In this document: one piece after another, positions 17,521-25,606 of the stretch
How the letters are laid out: the number at the start of each line of letters is the position of its first letter
How positions within the stretch are numbered: position 1 is the first letter of the stretch
Source: Opitutaceae bacterium
Lineage (GTDB): Bacteria; Verrucomicrobiota; Verrucomicrobiia; Opitutales; Opitutaceae
NCBI GenBank assembly: GCA_028280945.1
Contig: JANQKV010000011.1
Coordinates: 1-33,149, forward strand
Reading direction: 5' to 3'
Length of the DNA: 33,149 nucleotides
Program-made: the position numbers and the translations under genes
The notes under the pieces: model-generated
Seen by the model: only the letters and a program-made list of their open reading frames with translations
The model's database searches: none
Told to the model about the DNA's origin: nothing

Positions 17521-19526
17521 TGCTCCTTGAACTGGTCAAAGACCATGAGGTCGTTGGGATACGTCTCCCCGGTGCGGCGGGCGCGCTCGATTTCGTCGCG
17601 CTCGTCGGAATCGACCCAGTGCACAAAGAACTCTTCGGCGTTGCGGCTGTTGGCCGGATTAAAGCCCTCCGGCCACTTCACGTAGCGCCAGTAGCCGCCG
17701 CGGTAGAAGGGGGTTTTCCAGCCGTTGATCCACGCCGCGTGGTCGTAGATCATCTGTTCGATCTGTTCGGCGAGGGACTTGATCTCCGGCAACGTCTCTG
17801 CGTCCACGTAAGCCTCAATGAGCCGGTCCATTTCCGGCACGAAGGTGGAGGTCATGTTATTGGTCTGCACGCGGATCTGTTGCGGGTTGGGGTTGGGCGT
17901 GCCTTCGCTGTATTTTGCCACCGGGTTGCCGTTCGCATCGAGGTAGGCGTCGATCCAGGCATTGTTGCCGTGGAACATCTCCCAGTAGCGGGGGTAAAGC
18001 TCGACGGAACGGGACAGGGCGACGAAGCCGATTTCGTGGTTCTTCTCCTGCAGCTTCTTGAAGCCAGTCGTGCTGTCCAAGACCTCGAGGTTGTATTCGA
18101 GTCCGGCCTTCAGGGCCTCCTGCTTTAGAACCACAAGCAGATCGCGGCGCGACGGAACCGGTGAGGTAATGGTGAAGGAGAGACGCTCGCCGGCGGCGTT
18201 TTGCAGGACGCCATCCGGACCGGGTTGATCGTAGCCGGCGGCGGCGAAGTATTCGCGCGCCTTCTCCGGATCGAACGGTCGGAAGGTGATGGTGGGATGC
18301 GTGCGCCAGCCATAACCGTCGGAGCGGGTTTCCAGCATTACGGCGTCGCCGCGGTAGTATTGTTCACAGACCAATTGAAAGTTGGTGGCATGGTGCAGGC
18401 CTTTGCGGATATTCAAATCATCCATGCGCGGTTTGGCCGTGTTGATCCACAAACCCCAGCCCGGGCGCGGCACACGATTGAAGAACTTGTAACGCTGGAC
18501 GCGGCCGGATGCGACCTCCGGGTGCTCCTCGTTCATGTTCTCATACCAGAACTTCGGCGTATTGAGCGGCAACATGTCCAGATCGCCGCGCGCAAAAGCC
18601 TCAACGGCCTTGTCGGGATCACGCACCACATCGAAGCGATAGCGGTCAGGGTTAAAGCGGCCGCGCCAGAATCGCTTGTCCTGGGCCCACCAGTCCTTGT
18701 TGCGGCGCAGGGTGATGCTGCGGCCCTTGTCGATATCATCCTCACTGAGGGTGTAGGCACCCAGCTTGGGGAGGATTCGCCATTGGTAGCGCTCAATCCA
18801 GCCGGCACCAAAATCCTGGAACGCGTGGCGGGGGTAAGGCACGAAATTGCCGAAGCGCGCGGCCAAGTCCGGTTTGTCGACCGGATGGGTCATTGCGAAC
18901 GTCAGGTCGTCGAAGATGGTAATCGAGACATAGTTCTTCCGGTAAAAGTCGTTATACCACGGCGCCCGCAGGTGCGGGCTGCGCATAAAATAAAACGTGA
19001 ACTCGACGTCGGCGGTGGTGAGTGGCGTGCCATCGGACCAGCGGGCATTGGGGTCGATCCGGTAATAAACCGTTTTGTTGGGGTGATCCTCAGCCCAGCT
19101 TTCAGCCAAACCGGTGAATACTCCTCCCGGGACCGTGGGGTGGGGATCGAGAAACGAAGGCTCCACATAGTCGAGCAGGTAGGGACGGATGCCGCCGGTT
19201 GCATCCGGTCCGAGGGTGCGCAGCGTGCGGGGAAAGTCGGTGATGTAGTAGTTGAACGTGCCGCCCTTGATGGCATTGGGGTCGGCGAATTCCGGCAGGT
19301 CGGAACCGTCCTGCCACTCTAGGTCGGCCGGCAGTTCGGAGATGTCCTTGCGCAGGTAGAAATCACTCTGCTCCGCGACGGTGCGGGCGAGATCCTCCTC
19401 CATGTTGGGGGCATCGGGATCGACGGCGGCAGTTTCAGTTTCCTTTTTGCCACAGCCGACCAGCAGGAACGGCAGCAACAGCAGGGGCCAAATTGAGGAT
19501 AAGCGGAGACGGAACGACGTATTCAT
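17517..19526 (-). CDS. yejA: YejA-like extracellular solute-binding lipoprotein, copy 1
   Basis: Peptide-binding lipoprotein of 669 residues. The ATG at 19526 starts the signal MNTSFRLRLSSIWPLLLLPFLLVGCGKK with lipid Cys25; a much longer open frame upstream (to 19670) has no signal and runs into the permease gene. Family 5 SBP features match copy 2 block for block, for example LEWQDGSDLPEFADPNAIKGG, TDFPRTLRTLGPDATGGIRPYLLD, ARWSDGTPLTTADVEFTFYF and FWRGRFNPDRYRFDVVRD. It follows the YejE permease by 29 bp and overlaps copy 2 by 4 bp. In E. coli the YejABEF system imports peptides including microcin C; here the natural cargo is unknown. Confidence 0.9.
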   Translation of the reverse strand: MNTSFRLRLSSIWPLLLLPFLLVGCGKKETETAAVDPDAPNMEEDLARTVAEQSDFYLRKDISELPADLEWQDGSDLPEFADPNAIKGGTFNYYITDFPRTLRTLGPDATGGIRPYLLDYVEPSFLDPHPTVPGGVFTGLAESWAEDHPNKTVYYRIDPNARWSDGTPLTTADVEFTFYFMRSPHLRAPWYNDFYRKNYVSITIFDDLTFAMTHPVDKPDLAARFGNFVPYPRHAFQDFGAGWIERYQWRILPKLGAYTLSEDDIDKGRSITLRRNKDWWAQDKRFWRGRFNPDRYRFDVVRDPDKAVEAFARGDLDMLPLNTPKFWYENMNEEHPEVASGRVQRYKFFNRVPRPGWGLWINTAKPRMDDLNIRKGLHHATNFQLVCEQYYRGDAVMLETRSDGYGWRTHPTITFRPFDPEKAREYFAAAGYDQPGPDGVLQNAAGERLSFTITSPVPSRRDLLVVLKQEALKAGLEYNLEVLDSTTGFKKLQEKNHEIGFVALSRSVELYPRYWEMFHGNNAWIDAYLDANGNPVAKYSEGTPNPNPQQIRVQTNNMTSTFVPEMDRLIEAYVDAETLPEIKSLAEQIEQMIYDHAAWINGWKTPFYRGGYWRYVKWPEGFNPANSRNAEEFFVHWVDSDERDEIERARRTGETYPNDLMVFDQFKEQ

Positions 19527-19555
19527 GACGTGGAAAGGAAAGGCGGGCGTCCGGT

Positions 19556-20635
19556 TTAGCGATAGACGGTGAACTTTTTCGGATCGAAAGCTTCGCGGAT
19601 GGCCTCGCCGACGAATGTCACCAACACCAACACGATCACGAGCGCTGAGAAGGCCGACGCCACGATCCATGGGGCCTGCAGGTTGGACGTGCCCTGGCGC
19701 AGCAACTCGCCCCAGCTCGGGGTGGGCGGCGGCAGACCAAAGCCGAGGAAATCGAGGGCGGTGAGGGCACTGATCGAGCTGGCGATCGTAAATGGGATGA
19801 AGGTGACCAGCGTGGAGAGGACGTTGGGCAGGATGTGGCGGAAAACGATGCGTGAGGTGCTGGCGCCCAGCACCTCGGCAGCGTGCACGTAGTCACGGGC
19901 TTTCTCCTTATACGTCGCCGACCGCATGTAATAGGTCATGCTCGTCCAGGAGAACAGCACGACGATGAACAACAGCACGCCGAGGTTCATGCCGATTCCG
20001 GCGGGGATGACCGATGCCACGATGATGACCACAAACAGGAAGGGGATGTTGGACCAAATCTCGATCAGGCGCTGCACGCTGAGGTCAAACCAGCCGCCAA
20101 AGTAACCCATCAGGCAGCCGAGCGTGATGCCGATCAAGTAAGTGAAGATAAGAAACGCTGCGGAAAATATCAGTGCGTTGCGAAAACCGTAGACCAGGCG
20201 TGCAAGGATATCGCGGTTGATTTGGTCGGTGCCCAGGTAGTGGCTTTCTTCAAAGTTAGGCGGGCGGGGACGAAATGATTCTCCAAGGTAGGAGTTTTCG
20301 AGCGGACTGTAAGGCACCAGCGGCAAAAGCACCCAGTTGCCGGATTCGGGTTGGTTGGCGAAAACGTTCTTCAGTTCCCGGTAGTTGACCTCGTAATCGT
20401 AGTCCAAGCCGAAGTCGCGGCCGGTGTGGATGGCGCCGTAGGTGGGGAAAAACAACTCGCCGTTGTATTTCACCATCAGCGCGCGGTTGTTGACCAGCAA
20501 CTCGGCAACGCACGACAGCAGGATGGCAACCGCGAGGATCAGAAACGAAACGTAGCCGCGCCGAATGGAGCGAAAGCGCTTCAGCTTCTTGCGGGTAAGC
20601 GGATCGAGCGTGAACTTGAGCTTCGGCAACGGCAT
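19556..20635 (-). CDS. yejE: Peptide ABC transporter permease, YejE-like
   Basis: Inner-membrane permease of 359 residues. The ATG at 20635 lies 19 bp after the yejB stop; a longer frame (to 20680) would overlap yejB. The N-terminus (LTRKKLKRFRSIRRGYVSFLILAVAILLSCVAELLVNNRALMVKYNGELFFP) has the basic segment, first helix and long periplasmic insert typical of YejE, which DppC/OppC lack in this form. YLGTDQINRDILARLVYGFRNAL and the EAA loop (AAEVLGASTSRIVFRHILPN) follow, then LTALDFLGFGLPPPTPSWGELLRQGTSNLQAPW and a FVGEAIREAFDPKK end, all close to E. coli YejE as I recall it. Confidence 0.93.
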   Translation of the reverse strand: MPLPKLKFTLDPLTRKKLKRFRSIRRGYVSFLILAVAILLSCVAELLVNNRALMVKYNGELFFPTYGAIHTGRDFGLDYDYEVNYRELKNVFANQPESGNWVLLPLVPYSPLENSYLGESFRPRPPNFEESHYLGTDQINRDILARLVYGFRNALIFSAAFLIFTYLIGITLGCLMGYFGGWFDLSVQRLIEIWSNIPFLFVVIIVASVIPAGIGMNLGVLLFIVVLFSWTSMTYYMRSATYKEKARDYVHAAEVLGASTSRIVFRHILPNVLSTLVTFIPFTIASSISALTALDFLGFGLPPPTPSWGELLRQGTSNLQAPWIVASAFSALVIVLVLVTFVGEAIREAFDPKKFTVYR

Positions 20636-20654
20636 GGATCGGGAAGTCAGCGGG

Positions 20655-21674
20655 TCACTTGAAACGCACGCGCGGGTCAACCAGCGCGACCAGGATGTCG
20701 GCGAGGATGTTGCCCAACAGTATGATCAAAGAGGATACGATGAGCACTCCCATCACGGTGGGATAGTCGCGATCAACCACCGATGTGTAACCGAGCAGGC
20801 CCATGCCGTTGATATCGAAGATGAACTCAATCAAGAAGGACCCCGTCACCAGCACGCTGAGGTTTTGGCCGAAGTTGGTCGCAAGCGGGATCATCGAATT
20901 GCGCAGCGCGTGCTTGAGCACGGCTCCGCGAAACGAGACGCCTTTGGCCATGGCCGTGCGCACAAAGTCGGCGGCCAGGTTGTCCATCAGGTGGTTCTTC
21001 ATCAGCAATGTTACGAACGCAAAGCTGCCGATGGTGTAGCAGATGAGCGGCAGCACCGCGTGGTGGCTGATGTCCAGGACCTGTCCCCAAACCGAAAGGT
21101 CTTCAAAATCGCGACTTTGAAAACCTCCCATGGGGAACCAGCCCAACCGCGCCGAAAAATACACCACCAACAGAGCCCCGAGAGCGTATCCGGGAATCGC
21201 ATACCCGATGAACACCAGTGCCGAGCTGGCGTTGTCGAGCCATGTGCGGTGGCGCACGGCCTTCAGCACGCCCAGCGGCACACAGACGCCATAGACGAGG
21301 ATCGAGGTGACCAGTCCGTAGAATACCGAAACGGGCAGCCGCTCTGCGATGATCGTCGAGACGGGTTCGTTGAACCGGTAGGATGTGCCGAGGTCGCCCT
21401 GGACAAGATTGCCCAGCCAGATGAAGTAGGCCTGCAGGGCGGGTTTATCGAAACCGTAATACTCCTTGAGCTGCTGCATCTGCTCCTCGGAGATGGCGCC
21501 GCCGCCCGGGCTGCTGGTTTGGGCGGAACCGCTGTCGCCGGACATTTGGGCCTCCATGAGTGCGCGCTCGATGGGGCCGCCGGGCACAACGCGCGTGATC
21601 ATGAACACGATCAGCGTGATGCCGATAAGAGTCGGGGGAATGAGAAGAAAACGTCGAAGAAAGTAATCCCGCAT
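20655..21674 (-). CDS. yejB: Peptide ABC transporter permease, YejB-like
   Basis: Inner-membrane permease of 339 residues. The ATG at 21674 (MRDYFLRRFLLIPPTLIGITLIVFMITRVVPGGPIE) is preferred over one seven codons earlier because it matches the normal family N-terminus. The family features are the long N-terminal periplasmic insert with EEQMQQLKEYYGFDKPALQAYFIWLGNLVQGDLGTSYRFNEPV, the EAA loop VRTAMAKGVSFRGAVLKHALRNSMIPL, and the C-terminal GLLGYTSVVDRDYPTVMGVL and DILVALVDPRVRFK. It is the first gene of the transporter operon. An inverted repeat at 21698-21723 lies in its promoter region. Confidence 0.94.
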   Translation of the reverse strand: MRDYFLRRFLLIPPTLIGITLIVFMITRVVPGGPIERALMEAQMSGDSGSAQTSSPGGGAISEEQMQQLKEYYGFDKPALQAYFIWLGNLVQGDLGTSYRFNEPVSTIIAERLPVSVFYGLVTSILVYGVCVPLGVLKAVRHRTWLDNASSALVFIGYAIPGYALGALLVVYFSARLGWFPMGGFQSRDFEDLSVWGQVLDISHHAVLPLICYTIGSFAFVTLLMKNHLMDNLAADFVRTAMAKGVSFRGAVLKHALRNSMIPLATNFGQNLSVLVTGSFLIEFIFDINGMGLLGYTSVVDRDYPTVMGVLIVSSLIILLGNILADILVALVDPRVRFK

Positions 21675-21697
21675 AGCAGGCAGAAGACGGACCACGG

Positions 21698-21723
21698 GTC
21701 CGGAAAAGTGAGGATTTCCGGAC
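21698..21723. promoter_or_regulatory. Inverted repeat between rhombosortase and yejB
   Basis: GTCCGGAAA (21698-21706) and TTTCCGGAC (21715-21723) are perfect 9-bp inverted arms with an 8-nt loop, 24 bp upstream of the yejB start. A smaller repeat GGACC-ACG-GGTCC overlaps its gene-proximal side. No T-run follows on the minus strand, so it is either a weak terminator of the rhombosortase unit or an operator for the yej operon. Confidence 0.4.
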
Positions 21724-21780
21724 AGGACGGCCCGAAAGGCAAGCCATGCGCAGCAGAAATCGAACCTACGCGGTTGAACT

Positions 21781-22362
21781 TTAACGTCGCCCGACCGTTA
21801 TCGCACAGGCGGCCACGATCCCCAATAAATGCGCCAGCGGCTCCGACCGGATGCCTGTATCAGAAAGCGCCACGACCAGAGGGGTTGTGGACACCCAGTC
21901 CCACCCCAACTTTGCCACCAGCAGTCCGGACACCATTATTCCCACCACCCGGGCTGAACCTTGCCGGCGGAGCAGTTCGATGGCCCAAAGCGTTACCGCG
22001 CCGGTTGCGATTCCGGACAGGCCCCCAAAAGCTGCCATCTCCGGCCTCAACTCCAGCAAAGCGAGACTCATGGCCGGGGCGCCGCAAGCCACTAGCAGCC
22101 AAAGGCTTTGACGACTTGCTCGGTTCAGTTGCGAAGACACCAGCAACAAGGCGCCCACGTCCCAGGCAAGGTGGGTGGATGAGAAGTGCACCCAATGCCC
22201 GGTCCAGAGCCGCCAGACTTCAGCTCCCGAAATCGCCGCGGGCGAGAGCAGCAGGGCGTCATGAAGCCTGGAAGAAGCCGCCACCAGCGCGGCGATGGCT
22301 CCGATGGCGAAAATGGCAGCAGCCTTGGCTGAACACCTTTCCGAAAGCGCGTGATGGGTCAT
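21781..22362 (-). CDS. rrtA: Rhombosortase (rhomboid-family intramembrane serine protease)
   Basis: Intramembrane protease of 193 residues that cleaves proteins carrying a GlyGly-CTERM tail. It has about six hydrophobic segments. The rhombosortase-type WRLWTGHWVHFSSTHLAWDVG block lies at 50-70, the catalytic serine is Ser116 in GGLSG, and the catalytic histidine is His178 in EPLAHLLG. The small size and spacing fit the rhombosortase family (TIGR03902-like) rather than housekeeping rhomboids. Its start overlaps the stop of the upstream lipoprotein gene by 4 bp (ATGA), and that lipoprotein ends in a GlyGly-CTERM-like tail, so the neighbouring gene is its probable substrate. About 106 bp separate it from the yejB start. 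Confidence 0.85.
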   Translation of the reverse strand: MTHHALSERCSAKAAAIFAIGAIAALVAASSRLHDALLLSPAAISGAEVWRLWTGHWVHFSSTHLAWDVGALLLVSSQLNRASRQSLWLLVACGAPAMSLALLELRPEMAAFGGLSGIATGAVTLWAIELLRRQGSARVVGIMVSGLLVAKLGWDWVSTTPLVVALSDTGIRSEPLAHLLGIVAACAITVGRR

Positions 22363-23258
22363 TCGATGGCAGCCCCTTGATGGTATCGCAGCCGGAGGTG
22401 ACGGGCAGCGGCCAAAGCGGTGAGTATGGCCACGAATCCTCCCGAAAGGGATCCGGCTCCCGTGTATCCGGGGCGATGTTCAATCACCGCGGTCTCGGGT
22501 TCCTCGCGCAGGCGAACCTGAAAGCGTAGCAGCTCCTCCTGCAGATTGAGGGTCAGGTCGTCCGCCGCGGCAATGAACCCTTTGCTCGAGTCCTTTATCA
22601 GTTCGTCCTGACTGCCGACCAGGGTGTTGCGGTCCTTGATTGAGCTTACTCCCGGAGCGCGGAACAACAGGCTGCGACTGCTGATGTCGTAGACCACCGC
22701 TTCCATGAGCGTGTGGGTTTCATTTTTGCGTGTCGGGAAAATATACGAACCGATCACCGTCCAGTAGATCAGACTGGCTTCATCATCGATGCTCGCCTGC
22801 GCTTGGTCGAAGGCGATCAGGGCAATGACATCCACGCCCAACACGGATTGAATTTGATCGAGATTTTCGAAACCACCCGCGGACCGAAGGTAGGAGGTGG
22901 GAATGGTTTCGATCTTATCCACGAACGGCAGTTCGCGAAACTGAGCGGCGACTTCGTCGAGCAACTCCTGTTTGCGCGCTTCGGGAAAATCCTGATTAAA
23001 GAAACCGCCCCGCTGTCGCGTGGAACCGGAGGTCGGCGCGAATGCGATGCCGACCCGCAGGGGCAGGCGAAGGGTGGGGATCTGGGGCTCTACCAGCGGA
23101 CGGTCCGCGTCGGGATAGAGGAACTGCACGATGCTGCTCGATTTGTAGTTTGAGCGCCCGGGCAAGGCGCAGCCCGTGAGTGCGATCACGAGCAAAGCGG
23201 CCAGGGCGGCGAGGGCAACGAAGCGGACGGTATGGTCTCGGGATGGATGTGTTTCCAT
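22359..23258 (-). CDS. Rhombotarget lipoprotein (GlyGly-CTERM-tailed)
   Basis: Exported lipoprotein of 299 residues and probable substrate of the overlapping rhombosortase. The N-terminus is a lipoprotein signal (VRFVALAALAALLVIALTGC, lipid Cys30). The middle (RLPLRVGIAFAPTSG, FRELPFVDKIETIPTSYLR, VLGVDVIALIAFDQ, THTLMEAVVYDISSRSLLFRAPGVS) looks like a soluble domain conserved in the rhombotarget lipoprotein family (TIGR04179-like, from memory). The C-terminus has the tripartite tail: a Gly/Ser-rich GYTGAGSLSGG with Gly273-Gly274, a short hydrophobic stretch FVAILTALAAA (275-285), then basic RHLRLR. Cleavage near the glycines would release it from the C-terminal anchor. Its leader shares about 79 bp with that of the gene at 25607-26143. 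Confidence 0.85.
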   Translation of the reverse strand: METHPSRDHTVRFVALAALAALLVIALTGCALPGRSNYKSSSIVQFLYPDADRPLVEPQIPTLRLPLRVGIAFAPTSGSTRQRGGFFNQDFPEARKQELLDEVAAQFRELPFVDKIETIPTSYLRSAGGFENLDQIQSVLGVDVIALIAFDQAQASIDDEASLIYWTVIGSYIFPTRKNETHTLMEAVVYDISSRSLLFRAPGVSSIKDRNTLVGSQDELIKDSSKGFIAAADDLTLNLQEELLRFQVRLREEPETAVIEHRPGYTGAGSLSGGFVAILTALAAARHLRLRYHQGAAIE

Positions 23259-23333
23259 GCCTTCAACTCTACCGCGAAGGCGGGATTCAGCGTTAATCGA
23301 TAAACTTGATGGACTCCATTGATTTGCTCAATG
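23256..23333. promoter_or_regulatory. LysR-type control region and leader of the rhombotarget gene (copy A of a duplicated element)
   Basis: Contains the 20-bp core GTTAATCGATAAACTTGATG at 23292-23311, also present exactly at 26176-26195. Two LysR-like dyads lie here: ATCGA-N5-TTGAT (23296-23310) and the perfect ATTGA-N5-TCAAT (23318-23332), centres 22 bp apart, about two helical turns. Closer to the lipoprotein start a CCGC-GAAG-GCGG stem (23272-23283) occurs. The element sits between the lipoprotein and the divergent LysR gene. Confidence 0.7.
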
Positions 23334-23375
23334 GGCGTTGCCTCGTCGGCCTCCCGGGCGCAGCGTCCTCGCACT

Positions 23376-24269
23376 GTGAATATCCATCATGTCGAGTTGT
23401 TCTATTACGTGGCCCGGCATGGCGGCATCAGCCGCGCCGTGCGCAACATGCCCTACGGCATTCAGCAACCCGCGGTGAGCAGCCAGATTCTCTCATTGGA
23501 GGACGACCTGGGGGCCAAGCTTTTTGAGCGAAACCCGTTTAAACTCACTCCGGCCGGTGAAGCGCTGTATGAGTTTGCCCGGCCCTTTTTCGACAACCTG
23601 GAAGCCACGGCGGAGCGTCTCCGCCAGACTGCCGCCCCCAGCCTGCGGATTGGAGCCTCCGAGTTGGTCCTGCGCGACTACCTGCCGACCGTGATTGCGC
23701 AAGTGCGGGCGCGGGAACCCAAGCTGCGGCTCGGCCTCAGATCGGGATTGCAGCAGAACGTGGAGACTTGGCTGCTCGAACGTGAAATCGACATGGCCAT
23801 CGTGCCGTTGCAAAAGAAGCCCACCGCCAAGCTGCGCTACGAACGCCTGTTGCAGCTGCCCCTCGTGCTGTTGGTGCACCGCGATTCCGAAATTCAATCT
23901 CCCGACGAGCTTTGGCGGCAGGACGTCATCGAAGAGCCGCTCATTTGCCTGCCGGAAACCGAAGCCATCACCCGGGTGTTTCGCGAAGGACTGCGGCTGC
24001 GCAAGGTTGACTGGCCGCATACCGTGGAGTCGAGTTCCGTGAGCCTGATTACTCGGTATGTAGCAAATGGATACGGAGTCGGGGTCAATGTTGCCGCCCC
24101 GCAGGCCATCACCCACCCGGATGTGCGGGTGCTGCCGCTGGGCGATTTTGGTCAGATCGAGATCGCGGTGCTGACCAACGGCAAACCCTCGCCGTTGGTC
24201 CAGCAGGTCATTGCCGCCAGTCAACAGGTGGTGAGCGAAGAGTGGCCGGAGTCACAGCAGGTCCGGTGA
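23376..24269 (+). CDS. LysR-family transcriptional regulator
   Basis: DNA-binding regulator with a ligand-binding domain, 298 residues from the GTG at 23376 (VNIHHVELFYYVARHGG). An in-frame ATG at 23331 would place coding sequence over a LysR-like dyad, so the GTG is preferred. The helix-turn-helix spans about residues 17-45 (GGISRAVRNMPYGIQQPAVSSQILSLEDDLGAKLFER), with the linker helix LTPAGEALYEFARPFFDNLEATAERLRQ. The periplasmic-binding-protein-like effector domain begins near LRIGASELVLRDYLP. It is divergent from the rhombotarget lipoprotein and convergent with the radical SAM gene (3 bp between stops). The duplicated dyad elements beside the two lipoprotein genes suggest it controls both. 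Confidence 0.92.
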   Translation: MNIHHVELFYYVARHGGISRAVRNMPYGIQQPAVSSQILSLEDDLGAKLFERNPFKLTPAGEALYEFARPFFDNLEATAERLRQTAAPSLRIGASELVLRDYLPTVIAQVRAREPKLRLGLRSGLQQNVETWLLEREIDMAIVPLQKKPTAKLRYERLLQLPLVLLVHRDSEIQSPDELWRQDVIEEPLICLPETEAITRVFREGLRLRKVDWPHTVESSSVSLITRYVANGYGVGVNVAAPQAITHPDVRVLPLGDFGQIEIAVLTNGKPSPLVQQVIAASQQVVSEEWPESQQVR

Positions 24270-24272
24270 GGG

Positions 24273-25583
24273 TTATCTCAGCGCCAAATGCCGACGAGCA
24301 AAACGGCGCCGTCGATAATCCGTGAACTCCTTCGAATAGACTTTTTCCGCCAGCGCGATCAGCCCCTGCCGCAATGTCTCCGCGGACATGCCGACCGGAT
24401 CATACATCACATCAAACAGGGTGCATTTCTCCCAAGCCTCCGGATCCCGCAGCCGGTCCTCTGCCTCCAGCCGCCGATAGAGCGGTGTGCCGGGGAATGG
24501 CGTCAGCACCGTCAGCTGGATTTCGTAGAGTTCACTCTCTTGAATGAACTCCCAGATGCGATCGAACGACGCGGGAGTTTGGTCATCGAGCCCGAGGATA
24601 AAACAGCCATTGACGGTGATGCCGTGGTCCTGAATGCGCCGAATGTCCTCCAGGTAGCGGTGAGTCTGCCGGGCTTTCCAGTTGCCTCTCAATTCCAGTC
24701 CGTTGGTGGCTGCTCCCGGGTCTTCCAGCCCGATCAGGATCTGGGCGCATCCCGCGTCGGCCATCTTCTTGAGCAGGGCGGAATCCCGGGCGACCGAAAT
24801 GTCCGTCTCGGTGAACCAGCGCAGCTTCTCACCCCTCATGGCATCCATCAAGGCGTGACCGTGCCGCCGATCCGCAAAGGTGTTGTCGTCGGCCAACTCG
24901 ATGAACGGCACCGGCCACGTCTCGCGGATGCAGTCGAGTTCAGCGATGATCCGATCAATGGGTTTGGTGCGGTATTGCGGCTGCAGCCGGAGGGACGCGG
25001 CACAGAATTCACAATTCCAGGGGCAGCCTCGCGACGTTTGCACCGTCAGGCGATTGTAGCGCTCGGGCTGCAGCAGGTCGAAACGCGGCATGGGTGACTG
25101 CGCGAGATTGAAGGGGCTGTCCGGTTGGTAGCGGGGTCTCAGACGATCACGCTCCAAGTCCTTCAGGATCTGCGGCCAGCAGGGTTCGGCTTCACCCACC
25201 ACGATGGCATGGGCATGAGCCGCGGCTTCGTCCGGACATAACGTGACGTGCAGCCCGCCGAGGATGACCTTGGTGCCGCGGGCGCGATACCAATCCGCCA
25301 ATTGGTAGGCGTCCTTGATCATGGCGGTGAAGCTGGAGATGGCCACCACGTCAAAGGCGCCGAGAAGTTCTCCGTCGGGATTGAGGTCATCGATATCAGG
25401 CACCTCGTGGTAACTGATTTCGTGATGGGCGGGCGTGAGCCCGGCGAGGGTGAGCAGACCGAGCGAGGGCAGGGAGGCGATTACCTGGCTGCGCTCAACG
25501 AAGCCGGGCAGATTCAGGCCGATCCGATGCAATTCGGGGTCAATCACGCGGACTCCGCTCATGGCAATAAAGGCGATTTTCAT
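24273..25583 (-). CDS. B12-binding-domain radical SAM protein
   Basis: Iron-sulfur enzyme generating an adenosyl radical, 436 residues from the ATG at 25583 (MKIAFIAMSGVRV); an open frame extends further upstream but overlaps the next gene and lacks family similarity. Residues about 30-150 form a B12-binding-like domain (SLPSLGLLTLAGLTP, FDVVAISSFTAMIKDAYQLADW, VILGGLHVTLCPDEA, VVGEAE). The radical SAM cluster is Cys187, Cys191, Cys194 in TSRGCPWNCEFCAAS. FIELADDNTFADRRHGHALMDAM, ILIGLEDPG and GCFILGLDDQTPASF follow, as in Elp3/MiaB-type barrels. No cobalamin DxHxxG is visible, so cofactor binding is uncertain. It lies 23 bp after the small membrane lipoprotein and is probably co-transcribed with it. 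The substrate is unknown. Confidence 0.9.
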   Translation of the reverse strand: MKIAFIAMSGVRVIDPELHRIGLNLPGFVERSQVIASLPSLGLLTLAGLTPAHHEISYHEVPDIDDLNPDGELLGAFDVVAISSFTAMIKDAYQLADWYRARGTKVILGGLHVTLCPDEAAAHAHAIVVGEAEPCWPQILKDLERDRLRPRYQPDSPFNLAQSPMPRFDLLQPERYNRLTVQTSRGCPWNCEFCAASLRLQPQYRTKPIDRIIAELDCIRETWPVPFIELADDNTFADRRHGHALMDAMRGEKLRWFTETDISVARDSALLKKMADAGCAQILIGLEDPGAATNGLELRGNWKARQTHRYLEDIRRIQDHGITVNGCFILGLDDQTPASFDRIWEFIQESELYEIQLTVLTPFPGTPLYRRLEAEDRLRDPEAWEKCTLFDVMYDPVGMSAETLRQGLIALAEKVYSKEFTDYRRRRFARRHLALR

Positions 25584-25606
25584 GTCGTTTGATTTGGGTT
25601 GGACAG

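Noticed and set aside
21756-21766. A GGTTCGATTTC stretch on the minus strand resembling a tRNA T-arm, flanked by segments that can pair weakly
   Set aside because: No matching acceptor, D-arm or anticodon arm could be found upstream, where the rhombosortase gene ends. It is not a tRNA; a tRNA fragment left by an integration event is possible but unsupported.
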